Shown here: in pieces, positions 1 to 6,055 of the stretch
How the letters are laid out: each line of letters starts with the position of its first letter
How positions within the stretch are numbered: position 1 is the stretch's first letter
Assembly: GCA_018780025.1 (NCBI GenBank)
Contig: JADMKH010000309.1
Span: 1-6,055 of the forward strand
From: Thiobacillus sp.
GTDB taxonomy: Bacteria > Pseudomonadota > Gammaproteobacteria > Burkholderiales > Thiobacillaceae
Direction: 5' to 3'
Length of the DNA stretch: 6,055 nt
Position numbers and translations under genes: made by a program
Notes under the pieces: model-generated
Told to the model about the DNA's origin: nothing
What the model saw: the letters and a program-made list of their open reading frames with translations, nothing else
The model's database searches: none

Positions 1-23
1 CTTCAGCGCAATCCGTTCCACAA

Positions 24-33
24 CTTCACATAA
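24..33 (+). repeat. Additional half-site copy of the palindrome
   Basis: CTTCACATAA at 24-33 is an exact 10-base copy of the right inner arm of the neighbouring palindrome (67-76), which also carries the inverted copy at 57-66. The starts of the two direct copies are 43 bases apart, close to four turns of the DNA helix, as expected if proteins bind on the same face. This supports a multi-site operator but does not prove one. Confidence 0.5.
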
Positions 34-49
34 TCAATGACTGTGCATA

Positions 50-83
50 ATCGGCCTTATGTGAAGCTTCACATAAGGCCGAT
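50..83. repeat. Perfect 34-bp palindrome, operator-like
   Basis: Bases 50-66 are the exact reverse complement of 67-83, with no loop, centred on a HindIII-type AAGCTT. The inner 20 bases read TTATGTGAAGCTTCACATAA. The dyad TGTGA-N4-TCACA resembles CRP/FNR-superfamily sites, but the gap is 4 rather than the 6 bases of a CRP site. No T-tract follows on either strand, which argues against an intrinsic terminator. The best reading is a binding site for an unidentified dimeric regulator, controlling either tamA or a gene to the left. A loopless perfect palindrome could also extrude as a cruciform. The palindrome is certain; its role is inference. Confidence 0.75.
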
Positions 84-268
84 CAACAGAAATACGCGCC
101 GATCATGCGAATGGCAGCTTAACTGATTGCACCAGCCGCCCAATAACATGTTTTTCCGACTAGGCCACTGACTCTTGCTGGCCGACCCCAGCCCATCGAC
201 TCCTATCTCTCAAGGGAATCTGTCGTCTGCCCAGTCTGTTTTCCCCATGATTTTTGCCCGATACCCAC

Positions 269-289
269 GCACCCCATAGAATGGGGTGC
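269..289 (+). promoter_or_regulatory. Hairpin enclosing the tamA start codon
   Basis: GCACCCCAT (269-277) pairs perfectly with ATGGGGTGC (281-289) around the three-base loop AGA. The result is a 9-bp stem with six G-C pairs. The preferred tamA ATG (281-283) forms the loop-proximal end of the 3' arm and would be fully base-paired. In the mRNA this could lower tamA translation unless it is melted by a ribosome, a chaperone or a regulator. No T-tract follows, so it is not a normal terminator. If tamA really starts at the TTG at 314 the hairpin lies in the leader; if it starts at the TTG at 254 the hairpin lies within the coding sequence. Confidence 0.45.
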
Positions 290-2050
290 CGACTGGTTTC
301 CGCGTGGATTGTCTTGCCTGCTTTCATTTTCAAAACGCTTCTGTTCCTTGCTGCGCTGTGCGCGGGGCCTGTGCACGCACTGACGGTGGAGGTGGTGGCG
401 CCCGAGGAAATCAAAACGTTGTTGATGCAGTATCTGGAAACGGCGCGCGCGGCAAGGCTGGGCGAGCGGATGGATGCGGAGGAAATGGCGCGGCTGCAGC
501 GGCAGAGTGATCTGACAGCCCGCGATCTGCTGGCCACCGAAGGCTATTTTTCGCCGCAGGTTGAAAGCGCGGTGGAGTGGGTGGGCGATGACTGGCGGGT
601 GGATTACCGGATTGTCCCCGGCGTGCGAACCCTGGTGCGAAGTGTGAAGCTGGGTTTCGACGGCGCATGGAAGACGGGTGAAGAACAGGCCACACTGCGC
701 GCGCGCATCGAGCGCAGTTTCCCGCTCAAGCCGGGCATGCCGTTTCGCCAGGCTGATTGGGACATGGCCAAGCTGGTGGTGTTGCGGCCCTTGCTGGTGG
801 ATACATACCCAACGGCGCAAATTTCGGCGAGCGAGGCGCGCATCGACCCCGCCACGCATACGGCGGATTTGACGCTGACGCTCGACAGTGGCCCGGCCTT
901 TGTCTACGGCGCCCCGGTGATCACGGGTGTTCAGCGTTATCCGGAGGCGATCGTTCGCAATCTCAATTCGATGCGCCCCGGCCAGGCTTATCGCCAGCAG
1001 GATCTGCTGGACTATCAGGCGATGCTGGAAGCGAGCAGTTATTATGCGCAGGCCACGGTGAGTGTCGACCTCGACCCCAGGCTGGCGTCCGCCTTGCCCA
1101 TTCAGGTCGAGGTGCTTGAGCGACCCGAGAAACGTTTCAGCGTGGGCGCCGGCGTCAGCACCGATACCGGCGCGCGGGTGCAGGCATCGTGGCTGCATCG
1201 GGACATTCTGGATCGCGGGATGCGGCTCAAATTTGATACGCGTATTGAAACCCGACGTCAGACCGGATCGGCGGAGTTGGCCTGGCCGCGCAATGCACAT
1301 GGCTACGAAAACAGTCTGGGCGTGCAACTCAAGCAGGAAGATATCGAAGGCCAGAAAACCCGCTCGACTGTGCTGGCGGCAAAACGCACTCGCACGCGTG
1401 GGCAGATCGAGACCACGCTGTCGCTGCAATATCAAACAGAAGAACAACGCATTGCCAATGTGGTCAATGCAGGCAACCAGGCCTTGACCCTCAACTACGG
1501 CTGGACCCAGCGCAAAGTGGGGCGTGATTTCTATCCCCGGCGAGGATATGTGCTGAGTGTGCAGGGTGGCGGTGCGCTTGAATCCTTGTTGTCCGACACC
1601 AGTTTTTTGCGCCTCTATGGGCGCCACGTACAGTATTTTCCGGTAGGCAGGAATGGACGCCTGGTGTTGCGCGGTGAGCTGGGCAGCGTGCTGGCCCAAA
1701 GCCGTGACGGTATTCCAACTGACTTTCTGTTTCGCGCCGGTGGGGATAATTCAGTGCGGGGCTATGCGTATCAAAGCCTGGGACGCACGCTGAACGGCGC
1801 AGTGGAATCGGTGCGCACGCTCGCCACCGGCACCGTCGAATACAATTATTTTTTTGATCGCAACTGGGGCATGGCGCTGTTTGTCGACGCAGGGGATGCG
1901 GCCGACAGCCCGGCCAGTCTTTCGCCCGTGTTGGGCTACGGCGTGGGTGCACGCTACAGCTCGCCGGTCGGGCCGATCAATCTTGATCTGGCGTATGGCG
2001 AAGCCACCCAAAAATTCCGCCTGCATTTTTCACTTGGGCTGTCGTTTTGA
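281..2050 (+). CDS. tamA: TamA, outer-membrane translocation and assembly module barrel (Omp85/D15 family)
   Basis: Outer-membrane subunit of the translocation and assembly module, which helps insert or mature a subset of outer-membrane proteins together with TamB. With the ATG at 281 it is 589 residues, close to the E. coli protein (577). Residues 1-33 form a signal peptide (hydrophobic core, cleavage after VHA). About 34-284 are three POTRA-like beta-alpha domains; the third contains GPAFVYG (204-210) and the segment RYPEAIVRNL. From about 285 a beta-barrel runs to the end. It has the Omp85 loop-6 signature VRGY at 492-495 (within GGDNSVRGY), the late-barrel stretch GVGARYSSPVGPINLDLAYG (554-573), and a C-terminal Phe (LHFSLGLSF) as in a BAM recognition signal. 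The start is uncertain. In-frame TTG codons at 254 and 314 are alternatives, and none has a strong Shine-Dalgarno. The 314 start would also give a plausible short signal peptide. The stop overlaps the start of tamB. Confidence 0.92.
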   Translation: MGCRLVSAWIVLPAFIFKTLLFLAALCAGPVHALTVEVVAPEEIKTLLMQYLETARAARLGERMDAEEMARLQRQSDLTARDLLATEGYFSPQVESAVEWVGDDWRVDYRIVPGVRTLVRSVKLGFDGAWKTGEEQATLRARIERSFPLKPGMPFRQADWDMAKLVVLRPLLVDTYPTAQISASEARIDPATHTADLTLTLDSGPAFVYGAPVITGVQRYPEAIVRNLNSMRPGQAYRQQDLLDYQAMLEASSYYAQATVSVDLDPRLASALPIQVEVLERPEKRFSVGAGVSTDTGARVQASWLHRDILDRGMRLKFDTRIETRRQTGSAELAWPRNAHGYENSLGVQLKQEDIEGQKTRSTVLAAKRTRTRGQIETTLSLQYQTEEQRIANVVNAGNQALTLNYGWTQRKVGRDFYPRRGYVLSVQGGGALESLLSDTSFLRLYGRHVQYFPVGRNGRLVLRGELGSVLAQSRDGIPTDFLFRAGGDNSVRGYAYQSLGRTLNGAVESVRTLATGTVEYNYFFDRNWGMALFVDAGDAADSPASLSPVLGYGVGARYSSPVGPINLDLAYGEATQKFRLHFSLGLSF

Positions 2051-5000
2051 GACGTGTCTTGTTGAAACGTGTTGCCTGGGGCGGGGCCTCGATCGCCCTG
2101 GCCCTGGTCATCCTGGTTGCGGCGGTGTTGTGGCTGACAAGCACGGCAACCGGATTTCTGTGGCTGGCCAGGCAGGCCACCCCGTTAAGCAATGGCCGCC
2201 TGGTGCTCGAAGGGGTGGAAGGCCATTTGGGTGCATCGGTTCATATCAGGAAACTGATTTACAAATCGGATCTGCAGCGCATCACCCTGCAGCAGGTCCG
2301 GCTGGATTGGAAACCCCGTTCGCTTTGGCATCGACTGGTCGAGATCGACCTGTTGGCAGCGCAGCATGTACGGGTGGACATTCTCAAGCAGGATCTGACG
2401 CCGTCGACCTATCCTGCGAGCTTGCGCTTGCCGCTGGATATCCGGGTTGACGCGTGGGATGTGGGGCAGCTCGATCTGGTCGACAACGGTCAGACGCGTC
2501 GCTTCAACGCCCTGCATGGCAAGGTGGATGGCCAGGGGGATCGCTTCGATCTGACTGCTGCGGCAACGACGCCGTGGGCGGAAGTGGCGGGGCAGTTCGG
2601 TATCAACAAAGATGCCCCGTTCAAGGCGCAGGGTGTGTTCACCGCACATCGCACGTTGCCGGTGCCGATTGAGGCCCGACTTGAGCTGTCGGGTGAACTG
2701 GCCGCGCTTGATTTCAAGCTGGGCGCATCGGCAGAAGGCATGAGCATGAGGGCTGCGGGCAAGCTGGCGTGGTTCGCACCGATTCGCTTGCCGCGTTTGG
2801 TGATGTCTGGACAGGGCATCGATCCGGGCAAATTTGCAGCGGATGCGCCGCACGCCGATCTGGCATTTTCCGGCGTGTTTGAAGGCCAGCCGGGTGAGCG
2901 CTTGCTCGGCACCTTTAGCCTCGCCAACCGGCAAGCCGGCCGCCTTGATCAGGCTCGCCTGCCGCTGGCCAACCTGACCGGTGCGGTGGTGGGCGACAGC
3001 GTGAATGCCGATTTCAGCGCGCTGGAAATCGATTTGGGTGACGCCGGGCGATTTGCCGGTGACGGTCAATGGCGCGACGGCCAGTTTGCGGTCAAGCTGA
3101 ATAGCCCGCGCTTGAACCTGGCGGGGATACACCGCGACCTGTATCCCACCCGCATTCAATCGGCATTGCATCTGACCGGCACCACCCAACGCCAGACGCT
3201 GACCGTCGATGTAGCAGAAAGCTGGGGCGAGGGCCGCTTTACCCTGAGCCTGGCCGATGCGGTGTTGCGTCTGCAGGAGGCGGTCTTTAGCGGACAGGCC
3301 GGACAGCTCACCGCCAGGGGCAGCGTGAAGCTCGATGCCAGCCGGGCGTTCGAGGCCACGTTCGACGCGTCCCGAATTAATCCCGCGCGCTTCGGAAAAT
3401 ACCCCCGCGCCAGGCTTAACGCACGCGGCGAGGTGAGCGGCGCGTTGCTGCCCGCGCTGCGCCTGCAAACGCAATTCACGCTGCCGCCGGGCGAACTCGA
3501 AGGCCGCCCGGTAAAAGGGCAAGGGCGGCTGCGTTATGCAAACGGTCATCTGACCGACACCGATATCGACCTCGATCTGGCGGGCAACCGCGCCTTGCTC
3601 AAAGGCGCATTTGGCCGCGCGGGCGACCGGATGGTGTGGGACATCAACGTGCCCGCACTGGCACGACTGAGCCCGGTATTGGCAGGACGGTTGACGAGCA
3701 CGGGCAGTGTGAGCGGCGATCCCGGTCAGCCGCAAATCGAGGCGCAGCTCAATGCCAGCGGCTTGCGCGTGCCGGGCGGTATCGCGGCCGATTCCGTGGA
3801 CCTGAAACTCAAGCTGCAGGCCGCACTGACCGGTGTGTTCAATGGCCAGCTGGACGCGCGTGGAATTCAAGTGGCGGGACAACGCATCAGCGCTGCGCGC
3901 GCCAGCGTTCAGGGTCGCCGCGATGCGCACATCCTGTCGCTCGATGCGCGCCTGGCGAACTGGCGGGGAGTGGCGTCGCTGGCGGGCGGGCTGGATTCCG
4001 GCCAAAGCTGGCGCGGTCAGTTGAACCAGGCCGAGGTGCAGGGCGCATGGCCAATGTTGCTGAGTGCGCCCGCCGGCTTGGTGTTGAGTCGCGACCAGCA
4101 ACAGGTAAGTAATCTGTCGTTCACGCTGGCGGGTGGAAAAGTGAGCAACTTGCAGTTCAATCGCCAGGGCGCGCAGATGAGCACACGCGGCGCGATGAGC
4201 AATCTGCCGCTGGCGCCCTTGCTCGGTTTGCTGGAGACCCCGCCGCCCTTCACCACCGATCTGCGGATGAACGGCGACTGGAATCTGCGTCTGGGCGATA
4301 CGCTCGATGGTCAGGCGCATCTCGAACGCCAGAGCGGCGATGTGCGCCTGACCGATCCGGTGATGAACCTCGGCTTGACCGTGCTCGGTTTGGATGTTCG
4401 GGCCGATGCCAGCCGCGTGGCCGCCCGCCTCGATGCCAACTCCCGCGAGGCGGGGACGCTGCGTGCGGAAGGCAACGCCAAACTGGAGCGCGCCGGCGCT
4501 GGATGGACGCTGCCCCGCAGCGCGCCTCTGGTCTGGACTGCTGCGTTCGATGTGCCCAACCTGCGCCTGATCAAGCCTTTTATTCCGGTCGGCATCCGGC
4601 TGGATGCGCGCCTGGCCGCGCAACTCACCGGCAGCGGCAGCCTGGCCGCGCCGCGCATTGACGGCCGGATCGATGCCAGCCGGATTCGTTTCATCCTGCC
4701 GGAAGAAGGCGTGTCGATTACCGATGGCACCCTTAGACTGTTGTTGGCCGGCGACCGGGTGAACGTGCAGCAGGGCGAATTGAAAGGCTTGAGCGGACGC
4801 ATCGTGGTGAGCGGCGAGGCGCAGCTGAAAAACCCGCAGGCGGGACTGACGCTGACGTTTGAAAAATTTGCCGCCACCAGCCGCAGCGATCGGCAGGTGA
4901 CGGTTTCCGGCGTCACGCGCCTTAACCTCGATTTGAAGCGACTGGAACTCACCGGCGAACTCAGCGCCGACCGTGCCCGACTGGAAATGCCCGAAGCCAG

Positions 5001-5784
5001 CCAGCCGGTCCTGTCATCCGATGTGGTGGTGGTGGGCCAGCCGCCACGCGAAAAACCAGCGAGCCAGCGCTTTCCGATGGCGCTCGATCTCACGCTCAAA
5101 CTGGGCAACGATTTTCTGTTCAAGGGCGCCGGCCTCGACGCGCGGCTGGGCGGTCAGTTGCGTGTGTTTACGCTCAATCAGGCTTTGCGTGGCGAGGGTA
5201 CGATCAAGGTGGAGGCGGGGCGCTACGCCGCCTATGCGCAGACGCTCAACATCGAGCGCGGTGTGCTGCGCTTTGTCGGCTCGATCGACAACCCCGGACT
5301 GGATGTGCTGGCGGTGCGCAAAACCGCGAACGTCAAGGCCGGCGTGCAGGTGGGCGGCACGGTGCAGCGCCCGGTGGTCAAGCTGTATTCCGACCCCGCC
5401 ATGCCCGATACGGAAAAGCTCGCCTGGCTGGTATTGGGGCATGGTCTGGAAAACAGTGGTCAGCAGGAATTCGTGCTGATGCAGGTGGCCGCTGCGGCAT
5501 TGCTGAGTCAGGCTGAGTCGGTCAACTTCCAGTCGAAGCTGGCCGACACTCTGGGCATCGACAGTTTCGATGTGCGTGCCGGCGATGGAACAACGCTGGG
5601 CAGTTCTGTGGTTAGCGTAGGCAAACGGCTGTCGGCGCGTGCGACCCTGAGTTACGAGCAAAGTCTGGATGGTCTGAGTCAGGTGGTCAAAGTGCTCTAC
5701 CAGCTGACCCCCAATGTGCGGCTGGAAGCGCAGACCGGGCAGCAAAGCAGTTTTGATGCGTTTTACACGCGGGAATACGACTGA
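2047..5784 (+). CDS. tamB: TamB, inner-membrane-anchored periplasm-spanning protein (TamB/DUF490, AsmA-like)
   Basis: Partner of TamA. It is anchored in the inner membrane, spans the periplasm as a beta-rich groove and docks on the TamA POTRA domains. TamB-type proteins are also implicated in phospholipid transport to the outer membrane. It has 1245 residues, against 1259 in E. coli. Basic residues (R2, R3, K7, R8) precede one membrane helix at about 10-30. This is followed by the family's N-terminal pattern: GRLVLEGVEGHLG, then a first beta repeat ending near HVRVDILK. The body is alternating hydrophobic beta strands with Gly/Asp turns. It includes two related modules at about 549-592 and 860-902. 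The C-terminal TamB domain covers about 900-1245, with LGNDFLFKG from 1019, the strand GVLRFVGSIDNPGLDV, and YSDPAMPDTEKLAWLVLG from 1114. The start TTG overlaps the tamA stop in TTGA; TTG codons at 2059 and 2062 are alternatives, and there is no ATG or GTG before the membrane helix. No frameshift or truncation is seen. Confidence 0.93.
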   Translation: MRRVLLKRVAWGGASIALALVILVAAVLWLTSTATGFLWLARQATPLSNGRLVLEGVEGHLGASVHIRKLIYKSDLQRITLQQVRLDWKPRSLWHRLVEIDLLAAQHVRVDILKQDLTPSTYPASLRLPLDIRVDAWDVGQLDLVDNGQTRRFNALHGKVDGQGDRFDLTAAATTPWAEVAGQFGINKDAPFKAQGVFTAHRTLPVPIEARLELSGELAALDFKLGASAEGMSMRAAGKLAWFAPIRLPRLVMSGQGIDPGKFAADAPHADLAFSGVFEGQPGERLLGTFSLANRQAGRLDQARLPLANLTGAVVGDSVNADFSALEIDLGDAGRFAGDGQWRDGQFAVKLNSPRLNLAGIHRDLYPTRIQSALHLTGTTQRQTLTVDVAESWGEGRFTLSLADAVLRLQEAVFSGQAGQLTARGSVKLDASRAFEATFDASRINPARFGKYPRARLNARGEVSGALLPALRLQTQFTLPPGELEGRPVKGQGRLRYANGHLTDTDIDLDLAGNRALLKGAFGRAGDRMVWDINVPALARLSPVLAGRLTSTGSVSGDPGQPQIEAQLNASGLRVPGGIAADSVDLKLKLQAALTGVFNGQLDARGIQVAGQRISAARASVQGRRDAHILSLDARLANWRGVASLAGGLDSGQSWRGQLNQAEVQGAWPMLLSAPAGLVLSRDQQQVSNLSFTLAGGKVSNLQFNRQGAQMSTRGAMSNLPLAPLLGLLETPPPFTTDLRMNGDWNLRLGDTLDGQAHLERQSGDVRLTDPVMNLGLTVLGLDVRADASRVAARLDANSREAGTLRAEGNAKLERAGAGWTLPRSAPLVWTAAFDVPNLRLIKPFIPVGIRLDARLAAQLTGSGSLAAPRIDGRIDASRIRFILPEEGVSITDGTLRLLLAGDRVNVQQGELKGLSGRIVVSGEAQLKNPQAGLTLTFEKFAATSRSDRQVTVSGVTRLNLDLKRLELTGELSADRARLEMPEASQPVLSSDVVVVGQPPREKPASQRFPMALDLTLKLGNDFLFKGAGLDARLGGQLRVFTLNQALRGEGTIKVEAGRYAAYAQTLNIERGVLRFVGSIDNPGLDVLAVRKTANVKAGVQVGGTVQRPVVKLYSDPAMPDTEKLAWLVLGHGLENSGQQEFVLMQVAAAALLSQAESVNFQSKLADTLGIDSFDVRAGDGTTLGSSVVSVGKRLSARATLSYEQSLDGLSQVVKVLYQLTPNVRLEAQTGQQSSFDAFYTREYD

Positions 5785-5809
5785 GAGCCTCTATTCCAGA
5801 TGGTAGAAT
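5781..5809 (+). promoter_or_regulatory. Predicted sigma70 promoter with extended -10 for surE
   Basis: TGGTAGAAT at 5801-5809 is an extended -10 element: TG one base upstream of TAGAAT, which matches TATAAT at five of six positions. Exactly 17 bases upstream, CTGAGA (5781-5786) matches TTGACA at four of six positions and overlaps the tamB stop codon. The predicted transcription start is about 5815-5817. It would give surE its own promoter in addition to read-through from tamAB. The call rests on sequence match only. Confidence 0.5.
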
Positions 5810-5816
5810 CGGGCAC

Positions 5817-5888
5817 ATGTTTGACGCACGTATCATCGCCATGAATTCCCTTTATCACTTGACCGTCCTGTCCGGCCGCAGCTGCTGA
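5817..5888 (+). CDS. Possible 23-residue leader peptide coupled to surE
   Basis: An ATG at 5817 opens a 23-codon frame (starting MFDARIIA, ending LSGRSC). Its TGA (5886-5888) overlaps the surE ATG (5888-5890) by one base as TGATG, a typical arrangement for translational re-initiation. The ATG lies at or within two bases of the transcription start predicted from the extended -10 at 5801-5809, so the message could be leaderless. surE itself has no purine-rich Shine-Dalgarno in the preceding 20 bases, which makes coupling attractive. A second in-frame ATG sits at 5841. The peptide has no recognised similarity, and the frame may simply be chance: a 23-codon frame carries little statistical weight. 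Confidence 0.3.
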   Translation: MFDARIIAMNSLYHLTVLSGRSC

Positions 5889-6055
5889 TGCGCATTCTGC
5901 TTTCCAACGACGACGGTTACTTTGCCCCCGGTCTCGCCGCGCTGGCAGCAGCGCTCGCACCGCTGGCCGACATCACCGTGGTGGCGCCCGAACGTGATCG
6001 CAGCGGCGCCTCCAATTCGCTCACGCTCGACCGGCCGCTGATGCTGCGCCAGGCG
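5888..6055 (+). CDS. surE: SurE, 5'/3'-nucleotidase, N-terminal fragment cut by the window edge
   Basis: Metal-dependent cytoplasmic nucleoside monophosphate phosphatase of the SurE survival-protein family, acting on 5'- and 3'-nucleotides and, in some members, on short polyphosphate. Only the first 56 residues are present; complete SurE proteins are about 250. The start is fixed by the family signature MRILLSNDDGYFAPG, which begins at the ATG. The metal-binding aspartates D8 and D9 are present, as is S39 in the conserved PERDRSGASNSLT stretch; the later Asn ligand lies beyond the window. Position 12 is Phe where many homologues have His, a tolerated position. The gene lies 103 bases after tamB in the same direction, with no terminator between. 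It may share the tamAB transcript or use the promoter at the end of tamB. In many proteobacteria surE is followed by pcm, nlpD and rpoS, which cannot be checked here. Confidence 0.95.
   Translation, partial: MRILLSNDDGYFAPGLAALAAALAPLADITVVAPERDRSGASNSLTLDRPLMLRQA

Larger units (their letters stand above)
1..280. other. Intergenic region upstream of tamA
   Basis: No complete gene is supported here. From the left edge all three plus-strand frames are open but stop early (stops at 31-33, 38-40 and 48-50), so the first few dozen bases could be the tail of an upstream gene. A minus-strand GTG at 21-19 could equally start a divergent gene leaving the window. Neither can be decided. The region holds a 34-base palindrome with an extra half-site, two copies of an 8-base repeat GCCGATCA (78-85 and 98-105), and the 5' arm of a hairpin that reaches into tamA. 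I found no convincing -35/-10 pair for tamA between 84 and 280 and no strong Shine-Dalgarno sequence. Nothing recognisable is seen in about 106-250. Confidence 0.6.

Noticed and set aside
1..21. Minus-strand GTG at 21-19 opening a frame (VERIALK) that leaves the window
   Set aside because: Only seven codons are visible, with no clear ribosome-binding site and no identifiable similarity. It could be a divergent gene but cannot be supported.
25..51. Plus-strand promoter TTCACA / CATAAT just before the palindrome
   Set aside because: The hexamers match reasonably, but the 15-base spacing is short, and a start near 58 would leave about 220 bases of leader before tamA. It is too weak to annotate, though it would place the palindrome over the start site.
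50..83. Palindrome as an intrinsic terminator of an upstream gene
   Set aside because: There is no T-tract after the stem on either strand (CAACAG on the right, TATGCACAG on the reverse), and it has no loop.
163..183. GGCCA...TGGCC inverted repeat
   Set aside because: A five-base stem with an 11-base loop is expected by chance in GC-rich DNA.
341..367. Lipoprotein signal (Cys at TamA residue 27)
   Set aside because: The residue before Cys is Leu, which does not fit a lipobox, and the VHA cleavage site fits ordinary signal peptidase I; TamA is a barrel, not a lipoprotein.
203..1699. 498-codon open frame on the minus strand inside tamA
   Set aside because: It is a shadow of tamA codon bias, with no domain, no plausible start context and a composition typical of antisense frames.
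2185..4623. 812-codon open frame on the minus strand inside tamB
   Set aside because: tamB is a strong family match across its full length on the plus strand. Long antisense frames are common opposite GC-rich genes with strong codon bias. The antisense product has a low-complexity His/Arg/Gln-rich composition and no recognisable domain.
5763..5960. 65-codon minus-strand frame across the tamB-surE gap
   Set aside because: It overlaps the SurE signature on the opposite strand and has no supporting features.

Overview
This window carries a conserved outer-membrane biogenesis locus of a GC-rich Gram-negative bacterium. It reads, all on the plus strand: about 280 bases of intergenic DNA, tamA (an Omp85-family outer-membrane barrel), tamB (a very large inner-membrane-anchored periplasmic protein), a short gap of about 100 bases, and the first 56 codons of surE (a survival-protein nucleotidase), cut off by the right edge. 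The two-part TAM system and the D15/VRGY-type barrel mark a proteobacterium. The high GC content and the tamA-tamB-surE order suggest a betaproteobacterium, but that taxonomic call is inference from gene order and composition only.

Left region (1-280). No complete gene is visible. The main structure is a perfect 34-base palindrome (50-83), with a further copy of its 10-base half-site at 24-33. It looks like an operator for an unknown dimeric regulator rather than a terminator, because no T-tract follows on either side. A compact 9-bp hairpin (269-289) contains the preferred tamA start codon.

tamA and tamB (281-5784). TamA (signal peptide, three POTRA-like domains, C-terminal barrel ending in Phe) and TamB (N-terminal membrane anchor, long beta-rich repetitive body, C-terminal TamB domain) are translationally fused by a 4-base TTGA overlap. 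By family knowledge, TamB spans the periplasm and docks on the TamA POTRA domains. Together they support outer-membrane assembly and, for TamB, movement of phospholipids towards the outer membrane.

Right region (5785-6055). There is no terminator after tamB. A sigma70-type promoter with an extended -10 overlaps the tamB stop. A 23-codon reading frame begins close to the predicted transcription start, and its stop overlaps the surE ATG as TGATG. surE may therefore be expressed both by read-through from tamAB and from its own promoter, with translation coupled to a leader peptide.

I see no mobile elements, CRISPR arrays, RNA genes or clearly novel multi-gene system. The parts most worth a second look are the non-coding architectures: the palindrome, the start-codon hairpin and the surE leader frame.
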